DNA of 64,000 nt from Bacillota bacterium (lineage in GTDB: Bacteria; Bacillota; SHA-98; UBA4971). Shown here in pieces: positions 55,854-64,000 of the stretch. The notes beneath the pieces were generated by a model. That model had not been told where the DNA came from, ran no database searches, and saw only the letters and a program-made list of their open reading frames with translations. Numbering within the stretch: position 1 is the stretch's first letter; the number at the start of each line of letters is the position of its first letter. The stretch is taken from positions 1 through 64,000 of the forward strand of contig JANLFY010000005.1 of assembly GCA_024653485.1 (NCBI GenBank), in the 5' to 3' direction. Position numbers and translations under genes: made by a program.

Positions 55854-57168
55854 CGCGCTCCCTCCGAACAAACGACGATTTCGCCTTCCGCGGGCCGACC
55901 GCCGCCGCAACAGGCACCGCCCCAGCTAGCAGCTCTGCTGCCACCTCGCGCACGTCATCTTCGGTGACGTCGTCTATCCTCCTGAACACCTCGTCCGGCG
56001 TCTCGAGCGGCTCGCGAAACAGCTCGAGTCGCCCGAGCCTGCCCATACGACTGTTCGTCGTTTCCAGATTCAGCACGAGACCGCTCTTCAGCTGCTCCTT
56101 GCCCCTCGCAAGCTCTTCGGCGCTGATTCCGCGCGATGCGACCTCTTCGAGCTCCTCGCGAACGAGGTCCTCAACTGCTCGGACACGGTCTGGGCTTGTG
56201 GCCGCATAGAAGATGAAGGACCCCACATCGTCGAAGGACGCCACGTAGGAGTACGTCGAGTACACGAGACCCCGGTCCTCCCTGAGCTTCTGAAACAGCC
56301 TCGAGCTCATTCCTCCCCCTATGGAGATGTCGAGCACGTGCAGCGCGTACCTCTTTGGGTGCCTCCTGTTGAACGCCTCCACGCCGAGGCACATGTGTAC
56401 CTGCTCCGTGTTCTTCGGGCGGAACACGCGCACGCCCGGCGTCCATGATGGCCTCGCCTCGGGGGTCAACGTCGACGACGGCAGACTCATGTGTTTCTCT
56501 ACAGCCTCGACGATCCTCTCGTGGGTCGCATGCCCGGCCGCTGCGACCACCACGTTCTCGCAAGTGTAGTGGGCGCCCATGTACCTCGCAACTGAGTCCC
56601 TCGTGAGATTGCCGAGCGTCTCCTGCGTTCCGAGCACCGGCATGCCCACCGACAGACTCCCCCATGCCGCTCGCGCTATCTCGTCGTGAACCACGTCTTC
56701 CGGTGAGTCCTCGTACATCCCGATCTCCTCGGCCACCACGCCCCTCTCCTTCTCCACATCCGCCGGGTCCAAGAGGGGGTGGCACACCAGATCACATAGG
56801 ATGTCCACTGCAAGATCTACGTGTTCGTCCAGGACTTTCGCATAGAAACAGGTGTGGTCCTTGCCTGTGAAGGCGTTCAGTTGACCGCCGACCCCATCTA
56901 TCTCTTCAGCGATCCGCCTGGCCGATCGGGTCGTCGTGCCCTTGAAGACCAAGTGCTCGATGAAGTGAGAGACTCCGTTCTCCGCGGGGTCTTCCCATCG
57001 CGAGCCAGCATTCACCCAGATGCCGACGGAACACGACCTCACGTGAGTCATCTCTTCGGTGACAACTCTCACGCCGCACGGCAGAACCGTCCGCCTGTAT
57101 GGAACCCAACCACGCGATTCTGACAGATCTCTCCACCCCTCGTCACAAGGCGACAGACATTGATACAT
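55741..57168 (-). CDS. M16-family zinc peptidase (MlpA/YmxG-like)
   Basis: ATG at 57168; 475 residues. Inverted zinc motif HFIEHLVFKGT with the distal Glu in VVAEEIGMYEDSPEDVVHDEI, and FQKLREDRGLVYSTYSYV. The mitochondrial-processing-peptidase-like protease is next to ylxY and spoVF genes in Bacillus, as here. The last ~40 residues are Arg/Gly-rich, unlike the family, and overlap the Spo0E-like gene by 113 bp, so a frame error near 55.8 kb is possible. Confidence 0.9.
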   Translation of the reverse strand: MYQCLSPCDEGWRDLSESRGWVPYRRTVLPCGVRVVTEEMTHVRSCSVGIWVNAGSRWEDPAENGVSHFIEHLVFKGTTTRSARRIAEEIDGVGGQLNAFTGKDHTCFYAKVLDEHVDLAVDILCDLVCHPLLDPADVEKERGVVAEEIGMYEDSPEDVVHDEIARAAWGSLSVGMPVLGTQETLGNLTRDSVARYMGAHYTCENVVVAAAGHATHERIVEAVEKHMSLPSSTLTPEARPSWTPGVRVFRPKNTEQVHMCLGVEAFNRRHPKRYALHVLDISIGGGMSSRLFQKLREDRGLVYSTYSYVASFDDVGSFIFYAATSPDRVRAVEDLVREELEEVASRGISAEELARGKEQLKSGLVLNLETTNSRMGRLGRLELFREPLETPDEVFRRIDDVTEDDVREVAAELLAGAVPVAAAVGPRKAKSSFVRRERDGRQGRQDRPEAAVAPEGHRGAACRAAHGNSPRRRKA

Positions 57169-57577
57169 TCGCCTACCCTGATATGATTCCTCTTTCGCCG
57201 CAAGAGAATCTCGCCGTGGCATCCAGGCCGCATGCCGCGCCGACGCGCGTCAGGAAGAGGCGTCATTCTAGCGGCGTTCCGAGCTCCTTTCGCAAGCTCT
57301 TTGCGCAGAAGACCGCTCCGCCGAGGGTTTGAGGAGCAGCGCCCTCCGTGGCGGGTAAAGCGCTCGCGAGGCTGCCCGCAATGCGGCGGCTGACTCGACC
57401 GCCGCAGCGTGACGTTCCAATGGGCTGGGTGCACGATGGCGGCCCTTGCAGTAACAGGCTTCGCTAGAGGAATTTTCATAAAGGATCACAAGCTCCTCAG
57501 TAGAACTTGAAGACTACGCGCCGTTTGCGTCCGCGCGTCCCCGAGCACGCACACTCGACACTTGGGCGGGTAGCGCC
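57169..57577. other. Divergent interval between the M16 and GH18 genes, 409 bp
   Basis: No gene recognised. It must contain the divergent promoters; no -35/-10 pair could be assigned. TTTTCATAAAGG near 57475 is a spore-like -10 fragment without a partner. Confidence 0.4.
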
Positions 57578-59158
57578 TTGCGCCTGAGCGCGCCTAAGCG
57601 TACGACCGCGTCGGGGCGCGGTCCGACCGACTTTGCGCTCGACCTTGAGCTCGAGGAGGAAGGCCTTGACTTGGAACCGAGAACCGCAGCAGCCGTCCTG
57701 ACCCTCCTTCTGCTAGTCTTCTCAGCCAGACACGAGACCCCCACCTTGGGTTCAGCCGAGCCGCCTGGAGACGCGGCCGGTGTGTCGGTCTCCGACAAAG
57801 CCGTGGTCAAGACCCAGCTGGGTGCCGATGTGTCTTCCCCGACTTCGCCAACAAGCGAAGGACTCGTCGTGGGGAAGGCGGCTGCGCCGGCACCCGGGCT
57901 CGAGCCGGTACCCAGGCTTGAGTCGGGGACCAGCACGACCGTCACAGAGCGGGCAAGAGTACGAAAGGGCCCTGGAACGTCTTACCCCACCCTCACCATG
58001 GTGAACCCTCCCGCGAAGCTGGTCACCCTCACCCGTCACGGCGACTGGTACCAAGTCCGACTGCAGGACGGCAGGATCGGCTGGATCGCGGGATTCCTGG
58101 TCGTAGACCCGACCTCGGGGACTGAGGGTGGCCGGGGAAGTGGTGCGGCTCCCAAGCGGGCGCCCGGTGAGATCGACGACCCCGGGAAGGGAACGCCGGC
58201 AGATCGCTGGGTATTGGGATACTACACCGAAGACTACCCGGGTGACCCAACGTCTCACGGGTCCCTTGCGAGGGGCCAGCAAGTGCTCGATTCGATGGCA
58301 GCGTTTCTGCACCCTGTGGACGCCAGCGGCCGCGTGTCCGGAAAGGCGAGCCGGCGCGCTATGGAGACCTCGCGCTCCACCGGGATCCGTGCCCTTGCTC
58401 TAGTGCACAACCTGACAGCCTCGGGCTTCGACGCAAAGAGGGCCCACGCCCTTTTGCAGACCGCGAACTCCCGGGCGCAAGCCGCAGCCGACATCCTCGA
58501 CATCCTGGAGGAAGGCGGGTATGATGGCGTAAACATCGATCTCGAGAACGTATATGCGCAAGACCGCAGCAAGCTCACGGCGTTCATGACCGAGCTCGCG
58601 GAGAAGTTGAGGCCCCGCGGGTACCTGGTGACCATGTCCGTGCCGGCCAAGACGGCGGATCACGCCGGGGCTGGATGGGTCGGGGCGTTCGACTACTATG
58701 CTCTCGGGAGAGTGTGCGACCGAGTGATGCTCATGACCTACGACGAGCATTCCAAGACGAGCGGCCCGGGGCCCATCGCGTCGTACAACTGGGTCGAGAA
58801 GGTAGTGAGGTACGCCACGACTCAGATGCCGCGCGCCAAGATCCTGCTGGGAATCCCAGCGTACGGCTACGACTGGAACCTCGACACCGGGCGCGTCGTG
58901 GCTCTTCCCTATACACAGGTGATGAACCGCGCGAAGAATCTGGGAATCGACCCTTCGTGGGATCCTGAGGCGCGGTCGCCTCATTTCAAGTACGTGGACT
59001 CGCGAGGAGAGCGCCACGAGATATGGTTTGAGTCCTCAGAGAGCATAAAACCCAAGCTCGATCTCATCGATAAGTACGGTCTTGGAGGCGTGGCCATATG
59101 GAAGCTGGGGTACGAGGATGACGCCTACTGGAAAGCCATTCGTGAGAAGCTGAGGTGA
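57578..59158 (+). CDS. SH3-GH18 cell-wall glycosidase (spore cortex-lytic type)
   Basis: TTG start at 57578 is uncertain; 526 residues. One N-terminal hydrophobic helix (AAAVLTLLLLVF), a Pro/Ser-rich linker, a bacterial SH3 domain (TERARVRKGPGTSYPTLTMV, RHGDWYQVRLQDGRIGWIAGFLV), then a GH18 barrel with GYDGVNIDLENV holding the catalytic Glu. SleL/YaaH-type N-acetylglucosaminidases of this family act on spore cortex. Here the usual LysM is replaced by SH3. Confidence 0.88.
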   Translation: MRLSAPKRTTASGRGPTDFALDLELEEEGLDLEPRTAAAVLTLLLLVFSARHETPTLGSAEPPGDAAGVSVSDKAVVKTQLGADVSSPTSPTSEGLVVGKAAAPAPGLEPVPRLESGTSTTVTERARVRKGPGTSYPTLTMVNPPAKLVTLTRHGDWYQVRLQDGRIGWIAGFLVVDPTSGTEGGRGSGAAPKRAPGEIDDPGKGTPADRWVLGYYTEDYPGDPTSHGSLARGQQVLDSMAAFLHPVDASGRVSGKASRRAMETSRSTGIRALALVHNLTASGFDAKRAHALLQTANSRAQAAADILDILEEGGYDGVNIDLENVYAQDRSKLTAFMTELAEKLRPRGYLVTMSVPAKTADHAGAGWVGAFDYYALGRVCDRVMLMTYDEHSKTSGPGPIASYNWVEKVVRYATTQMPRAKILLGIPAYGYDWNLDTGRVVALPYTQVMNRAKNLGIDPSWDPEARSPHFKYVDSRGERHEIWFESSESIKPKLDLIDKYGLGGVAIWKLGYEDDAYWKAIREKLR

Positions 59159-59196
59159 CACAGCGGAGCACCGCGCAGTGCAGCGCGGCACGCTCG

Positions 59197-60222
59197 TCAC
59201 CTCTTTCCGAGTAGCTCGGAAATGGTCGCAAACTGGTAGCCGTTCTTTCGCGCCGTCTCGACAAGTTCGGGAAGGGCTTTGTTCGAGACATCCGTCGGAT
59301 GCATCAGGACTATGGCCCCAGGAGTCATCTTGCGCACAACCCTTTCGACGACTTTCCTCGGGTCGCTGGTGTTCCAGTCTATCGTGTCCACGGTCCACAT
59401 GATGGTGGTGTACCCGAGAGATGCGGCAGCCGCCGTCACCGTCTGATTGCATTCGCCGTACGGCGGGGCGAAGAGCTTGCTGGGCTTCACCCCGAGCCTT
59501 TCCAGTAGCTCCTCGTTCCGCAGGATGAGGTCGCGGATGTCCGACTCGGGCATCCGGGCCACGTGAGCGTGCCTCGCCCCGTGATTCGCGATTTCGTGCC
59601 CCTCGCCTGCGAGGAGTTTGACGGATTCCGGACGCTTCTGTGCCCACTCACCATCCAGGAAGAACGTAGCTTTCACATTGAGAGCCCGGAGCGTTTCGAG
59701 CATTGCGGGAAGGTGCTCCTCGCCCCACGCGACGTTCACCGCGAGCGCCATGACCTTCTGGTCGGTCTCAGCCTTGTACACAGGGTTGAAGAGCCTCCTT
59801 GTAATGGTGGGCATCACGGTGATCGTCGCGAGCTCAACGGCCTCGCCCGGCTTCGCTTTCATCACTCGGGTCACAGTGAGGTCCACGTCCACATCGGTCC
59901 CCGGCTCCTCGGCTATGACCTCCCCTGTCTCCTTGAAATACATGGCGTCCTTGGGGGAGATCCGCTCGCGCTCAGCCATGGCCTCGACGATGCGTCGCAC
60001 CTCGTGAGCCAGGAGACCAGATACTCTCCGTCCCCCGAGAGTCACGCCGGGCCTGACCCCGTAGAACACTCGTCTCACCTCGTCCAGGGACGACACGAAG
60101 ACCGCCGTGAAAACCATCACGAGAAGAGCGAAAGCCGCGAGCAGCATCGTCTCCTTGCTTATCACGATGGCGGTCAAACGCGCTTCGCGCTTGGGCACCA
60201 ACCTGTCCTTTTCTTTACGCAT
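59197..60222 (-). CDS. YlxY-like polysaccharide deacetylase homologue
   Basis: ATG at 60222; 341 residues. N-terminal membrane helix (TMLLAAFALLVMVFTAVFV), an N-terminal module, and a NodB-like domain: ALAVNVAWGEEHLPAMLETL, FFLDGEWAQKRPESVK, HEIANHGARHAHV and FAPPYGECNQTVTAAA. The catalytic TFDDG of active deacetylases is replaced by NVAWGEE, as in YlxY proteins, so deacetylation is doubtful. In Bacillus ylxY lies just before mlpA, the same order. Confidence 0.88.
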   Translation of the reverse strand: MRKEKDRLVPKREARLTAIVISKETMLLAAFALLVMVFTAVFVSSLDEVRRVFYGVRPGVTLGGRRVSGLLAHEVRRIVEAMAERERISPKDAMYFKETGEVIAEEPGTDVDVDLTVTRVMKAKPGEAVELATITVMPTITRRLFNPVYKAETDQKVMALAVNVAWGEEHLPAMLETLRALNVKATFFLDGEWAQKRPESVKLLAGEGHEIANHGARHAHVARMPESDIRDLILRNEELLERLGVKPSKLFAPPYGECNQTVTAAAASLGYTTIMWTVDTIDWNTSDPRKVVERVVRKMTPGAIVLMHPTDVSNKALPELVETARKNGYQFATISELLGKR

Positions 60223-61045
60223 CCGTCGGAGCCCTCCTCTCTTGCTGCCCTGCCCCTCCCTGTGGCTCTATCGGGCGCTGCTCTCCTGTGTGAGGGTGTA
60301 TGTAGTACCGTCCCTCCAACAGCAGGCTTGACAGTGGAACGATGGAATAGCCCTGCTTTGCGAGTTCGGCCGCGATAGCGGGCAAAGCCTCCACCGTGTG
60401 AGCTCCTGTGACGTGGAACCTCACGATGGCCCCCTTGTGGATCTTGCCGACGACCCTGGCCTGGATATCCGCCGCAGGCGCGCCTCGCCAGTCAAGCGAG
60501 TCAATGCTCCATACGACGGTCTCGTATCCGAGGTCTCTGGCGGACTCGATGACCTTGTTGCTGTACTCACCGTACGGAGGACGGAAGATCATGGGCGCCC
60601 TGCCCGTCGCCTCCTCGATGGCCTTGTGGGCCTTCTCTAGCTCCCGTCTGAGCTCGGACGCGAGGAGTGAGTTCGGATGCACCACGGAATACGTGTAGTT
60701 CCCGAGGTCGTGGCCCTCGGAGACGATCTGGCGGGCGGTGAGAGGGTGGTCCGCGACCCACTTCCCTGACAGGAAGAATGTTGCCTTCACACCGTGTTCC
60801 TTGAGGACACCGAGGATCTCAGTGGTCCGATCCTTGCCGAAACCGCCTTCGAAAGTAAAGGCGACCTTGTTGTCCGCGGTCGCGACGAAGTACACAGGCA
60901 CAAGCCTTCCTGAAACCGTGGCGATGACCGCTCTCGCCGCGCCGACGAGGGCGAGCTCCGCAGCGTGCACGAGGGCGATCAGCACGATGGCCGCGACGGC
61001 CAGACGCCGCCAGTTCCGCCCTATCACGACGAGCATGGGCCGCAC
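60215..61045 (-). CDS. PdaB-like polysaccharide deacetylase homologue with altered active site
   Basis: ATG at 61045; 276 residues, 8 bp overlap with the YlxY-like gene. Membrane helix (LAVAAIVLIALVHAAELALV), then NodB fold: KVAFTFEGGFGKDRTTEILGVL, FFLSGKWVADHPLTARQIVSEGHDLGNYTYSVVHPNSL and FRPPYGEYSNKVIESARDLGY. The metal Asp pair is E-G-G and the first His is Tyr (GNYTYS). PdaB itself is required for spore cortex stability; this copy has probably lost metal binding. Confidence 0.85.
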   Translation of the reverse strand: MRPMLVVIGRNWRRLAVAAIVLIALVHAAELALVGAARAVIATVSGRLVPVYFVATADNKVAFTFEGGFGKDRTTEILGVLKEHGVKATFFLSGKWVADHPLTARQIVSEGHDLGNYTYSVVHPNSLLASELRRELEKAHKAIEEATGRAPMIFRPPYGEYSNKVIESARDLGYETVVWSIDSLDWRGAPAADIQARVVGKIHKGAIVRFHVTGAHTVEALPAIAAELAKQGYSIVPLSSLLLEGRYYIHPHTGEQRPIEPQGGAGQQERRAPTDA

Positions 61046-61254
61046 TCCCTATGGACCGTGTTCCGCTTATACGTATGCGCGGCCGCCTCCTGGAATGCCT
61101 CAGACTGCGGAGCTCCTCGCCCGCGGGGCCCACGCGGGAACCCTCACCGGTCGAGTCGAACCGCGAGGCGACGGCGGAGACGGACCTGCGGCCGTCTCCG
61201 CGCTGCCTGGCCTGCCCCTGCCAGCGGCGAACCGGTGCATCCACGGCCTGCAGT

Positions 61255-61710
61255 TTACCTCGCGAAGTAGTGTCTTCCTATGACCGTCGTGACATTACGG
61301 GAGTAGATCCAGTAGGACGTGGTTCTCGCGGGATTGTAGAAGTAGAGGGCACCGTGGGTGGGATCCCACCCGGAGAGCGCGTCCTGCGCCGCGCGATAGG
61401 ATTCCGGGTCCGGCGGCAGGCTTATCTGCCCGTCCATCACCGATGTGAAGGCCCAGGGTTCGTAGACCACCCCGGCTATCGTGTTGGGAAAGAGCGGACT
61501 CTTCACCCTGTTCATGACGACCGCGCCCACGGCGACCTTCCCTAGGTACGGCTCCCCTCTCGCCTCGCCAGCGATTACGTGAGCAAGAAGCTGGTAATCG
61601 GATGACGCAGCGCCCGCGACATCGCCCGACGGAACGAGAAGCTGCGCCGACGAGACGAATAGCACGGCCAGGATACAAACGAGCAAGAGTCTGGTCTTGC
61701 CGTGTCTCAT
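61255..61710 (-). CDS. SleB-type cell-wall hydrolase
   Basis: ATG at 61710 with AAGGAGG; 151 residues. A signal peptide (LLLVCILAVLFVSSAQLLV) and a Hydrolase_2 domain: LLAHVIAGEARGEPYLGKVAVGAVVMNRV, FPNTIAGVVYEPWAFTSV and GALYFYNPARTTSYWIYSR. The catalytic Glu is in GEARGE. SleB/CwlJ enzymes hydrolyse spore cortex; this one lacks the peptidoglycan-binding repeats. Confidence 0.93.
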   Translation of the reverse strand: MRHGKTRLLLVCILAVLFVSSAQLLVPSGDVAGAASSDYQLLAHVIAGEARGEPYLGKVAVGAVVMNRVKSPLFPNTIAGVVYEPWAFTSVMDGQISLPPDPESYRAAQDALSGWDPTHGALYFYNPARTTSYWIYSRNVTTVIGRHYFAR

Positions 61711-61806
61711 GGCGTTACCTCCTTACCTGGTACTTTGTCGTGGCGCGCAGAGGCGCGCCGGGCGGGACCGGGCTTGCCAGCCCCGTCCATACGAACTTGT
61801 GAGCGT

Positions 61807-61836
61807 ATAATAGCATACGGGCGCGGGAGGGGACAA
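61807..61836 (-). promoter_or_regulatory. Extended -10 promoter for the SleB-type gene
   Basis: On the minus strand, TTGTCC at 61836-61831, an 18-bp spacer, TATTAT at 61812-61807 with TG one base before. Leader of ~90 nt to the ATG. Confidence 0.55.
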
Positions 61837-61866
61837 CCGGAAGATCGTGTCAAGGCAGATGTTGGA

Positions 61867-64000
61867 CTAGTCCAGCCAGGCCCGCACGGCAGAGGCGACC
61901 TCCGCGGTAGAGCCTGTGAGGCACTCGACGCCCGCCGGGAGAGACGAGAGGAAGATCCTGCCGTAGGGCTTCTCCACGAGCCTCTTGTCCAGCACGACAA
62001 CAACGCCCCTGTCTTCGCTGGATCTTATGAGCCTTCCGAAGCCCTGGCGGAACCGCATCACGGCGCTGGGAAGGGCGTACGAGTAAAAGCCGCTTTCCCC
62101 GGCCTGCTCCGCGGCCTGGACCTTCGCTTCCACCACCGGGTTCGTGGGCACTTGAAACGGCAGCTTGACCAGGATGACGCACGAGAGCGCCTCTCCGGGC
62201 ACGTCCACGCCTTGCCAGAAGCTGTCCGCTCCTAGGAGAACGCCGGGACTTTCGCGGAAGTGTTCCAACATGACGTGACGCGGCATGTCGCCCTGTCTGA
62301 AAACTGGGATCCCCGACCTCTCGAGACACGAACGAATCTTCTCGTGGGTGTGATGGAGCATGTCCATGGACGTGAACAGAACAAAGGCACGTCCCTTGGA
62401 CGCCGTCACAATGTCCGATATTGCCCTTGCTGCCGCGTCTTGGAACTCCGGGTCATGGGGTTGTGGGAGGTCGCACGGAACAGCAAGCAATGCCTGTCTC
62501 GGAAAATCGAAAGGCGAGTCGAAGACAGCCTCCACAGGAGGCTCATCGAGGTCTACGAGGCCCACCTCCTTCCGGAAGAACGCGAACTCGCGGCGCACGG
62601 TCATGGTGGCCGACGTGAACACGGCCGACTCCACCCGCGAGAACAGGTGCTCCCCGAGGATCGGCCCGACCTCGAGCGGCGTCGCCACGAGGGCTATGTC
62701 GTGCGGAGTCAACTCCGCCCAATACACGTGGCCGCAATCAGACCGGCGCATCACGAAATCGAGAGACGCGGCCTCCGCTGAAAGCCTCGCCGCCGCCCCT
62801 TGGACGTCGGCCATGGCTTCCTGGAGGCGTTCGTCAGCGTCGGCCTCCAGATCCGCCAGGGTGTCGAGAATCGACGCAAGGTCTCGGGCGACCTCATCCG
62901 CCCTTGCCACGACACGCTGCGCGCCGGGAACCACGTCCTCCCTCCACAGCCGTCCCTCGGTGACCCGCCCGACCAGCCTCACAGCGAGTTGGGTTTCGCG
63001 CTCGTGCTCGGCTCGCGCGCCACCTCCGGCCCTCCACTCGCCTTCGCGCCGCGCACGTCGGACACGCCCTTCCCAATCCGCCGACTCGTCGACCGCCCTG
63101 GCGAACGAATCGAAGAACCACGCGACGCTCTCGCCCAGACGTTTGACATTTGCGATCGCCGCGTCCAGTAGCCGCCCCAACGCTCCGAGGGTCGCGTCAT
63201 CAAGCCTTCCTGTTCCTCGGAACAGGCTCACCCGGAGCGAGGGAAGAAGCCCGGATTCGCTCGCGCGGCGCTCTCGTTCCGTCCCCACCAGATCTTGGCA
63301 GCACCTTCGCATTTGCACGAGGCTGGCCCGCCGGCCAAGCCTCTCTGCGGCCACATCGGGGACATTGTGGGCCTCATCGAAGACTACGAAGCGATAATCT
63401 GGAAGCACCCGGGCTCCGGGGCAGCCAGGGGACGTGGTCCTGAGCGCCAGGTCGGAAAACAGGAGATGGTGGTTCGTGACCAGCACGTCAGCTTCCTCCA
63501 TCTCCCGCCTCGCCCTCGCGAAATAGCACATCGACAGATGCGGACACTTTGAGCGCAGGCAGGACATGGAATCGGAAGCAACTCGGTCCCAAAGCTCTGA
63601 AGGTGCAAGAGTGCGAAGATCGGACTCTGAGTCGGAGGACGCCTCTGATAGGCGCGCCAGGAGCGCCTCCAACGCATGCCGGACATCCGGTCCTGCTGGC
63701 AGATGCGCGTCAGCTCCGTCGACAACGCACGCGAGCTTACGTCTGCACACATAGTTGGCCCTGCCCTTGACGAGCGTGAACTTGAATGGAACTTCGAGAG
63801 CCCGGGCCAGCGCTGGAAGATCCTTGCGAATCAGCTGTTCCTGGAGGTTTATCGTGTTCGTGGACACGATCACCTTCTCGTTGCTTGCGCGCGCCCACAG
63901 CACCGCCGGCACAAGGTAAGCCAGCGACTTGCCCGTGCCCGTGCCGCTCTCTATGACCGCATGGCGAGACGTGGAAAAGGCCTTCCACACCGCAAGGGCC
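61867..64000 (-). CDS. DinG-family ATP-dependent helicase (partial)
   Basis: About 710 residues visible; the N-terminus is beyond the window. Walker A ESGTGTGKSLAYLVP, DEAH-box VVFDEAHNVPD, and the helicase C-terminal SFWQGVDVPGEALSCVIL and AVMRFRQGFGRLIRS. Four spaced cysteines (NYVCRRKL, SCLRSKCPHLSMC) fit the XPD/DinG 4Fe-4S cluster. Acts on DNA with 5' overhangs or R-loops in repair. Confidence 0.92.
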   Translation of the reverse strand, partial: ALAVWKAFSTSRHAVIESGTGTGKSLAYLVPAVLWARASNEKVIVSTNTINLQEQLIRKDLPALARALEVPFKFTLVKGRANYVCRRKLACVVDGADAHLPAGPDVRHALEALLARLSEASSDSESDLRTLAPSELWDRVASDSMSCLRSKCPHLSMCYFARARREMEEADVLVTNHHLLFSDLALRTTSPGCPGARVLPDYRFVVFDEAHNVPDVAAERLGRRASLVQMRRCCQDLVGTERERRASESGLLPSLRVSLFRGTGRLDDATLGALGRLLDAAIANVKRLGESVAWFFDSFARAVDESADWEGRVRRARREGEWRAGGGARAEHERETQLAVRLVGRVTEGRLWREDVVPGAQRVVARADEVARDLASILDTLADLEADADERLQEAMADVQGAAARLSAEAASLDFVMRRSDCGHVYWAELTPHDIALVATPLEVGPILGEHLFSRVESAVFTSATMTVRREFAFFRKEVGLVDLDEPPVEAVFDSPFDFPRQALLAVPCDLPQPHDPEFQDAAARAISDIVTASKGRAFVLFTSMDMLHHTHEKIRSCLERSGIPVFRQGDMPRHVMLEHFRESPGVLLGADSFWQGVDVPGEALSCVILVKLPFQVPTNPVVEAKVQAAEQAGESGFYSYALPSAVMRFRQGFGRLIRSSEDRGVVVVLDKRLVEKPYGRIFLSSLPAGVECLTGSTAEVASAVRAWLD

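Overview
The window is a GC-rich (clearly above 55% by eye) chromosomal segment of an anaerobic, endospore-forming member of the Bacillota. The spore signature is strong: dipicolinate synthase genes (dpaA/dpaB), a tepA-ylzJ pair, an FtsK/SpoIIIE translocase, a Spo0E-like domain, a SleB-type hydrolase, a GH18 cortex-lytic-like enzyme and a YlxY-like deacetylase homologue. The high GC, GTG/TTG starts and strong Shine-Dalgarno sites suggest a deep clostridial or limnochordial lineage rather than Bacillus; the exact taxon cannot be read from the sequence. No rRNA, tRNA, CRISPR array or insertion sequence was recognised.

Region 1 (1-4.4 kb): tail of a chemoreceptor, a broken AcoR-like regulator, a PspC protein, three very small or DUF proteins, a HAD phosphatase and a D-amino-acid transaminase. 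Region 2 (4.5-27.7 kb): an F-type ATP synthase operon in two parts. atpI-atpB-atpE1 lie at 4.6-6.3 kb and end in a hairpin; atpE2-F-H-A-G-D-C lie at 21.7-27.7 kb. Between them is about 15 kb of unrelated genes. On the minus strand these are a uracil-type permease, a three-subunit molybdenum hydroxylase, a cyclase-family hydrolase, the three FdrA/DUF1116/DUF2877 subunits known as oxamate carbamoyltransferase, and a PucR regulator. On the plus strand are a GNAT-like protein, a thiolase-like protein without its nucleophilic cysteine, and a DUF35 Zn-ribbon/OB protein. The likely logic is uptake, hydroxylation, ring opening and phosphorolysis of a nitrogen heterocycle to carbamoyl phosphate.

The ATP synthase is itself unusual. 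One c subunit is a double hairpin with only one ion-binding carboxylate, the other is an ordinary hairpin with Na+-type ligands, epsilon lacks its C-terminal domain, gamma has a charged insertion and delta has a long tail.

Region 3 (27.6-35.3 kb, minus strand): a PAS-GAF-GGDEF diguanylate cyclase, a P-loop ATPase fused to a deoxyribosyltransferase-like domain, an M20 dipeptidase, a membrane phosphodiesterase and a PHP phosphoesterase. Region 4 (34.9-35.3 kb): a gene-free stretch with a degenerate ~21-bp tandem repeat, then hup.

Region 5 (35.8-61.7 kb, nearly all minus strand): a block whose order largely follows the Bacillus ylxY-mlpA-spoVFA-spoVFB-asd-dapG-dapA-rnjB-tepA-ylzJ-spoIIIE-rodZ neighbourhood. 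It joins the lysine/dipicolinate pathway to sporulation and RNA turnover, with dapB, a Spo0E-like fusion, an ABC exporter, uppP and two Na/Pi-cotransporter-like genes added. A SigK-like promoter precedes dpaAB. The window closes with a DinG-family helicase that runs off the edge.
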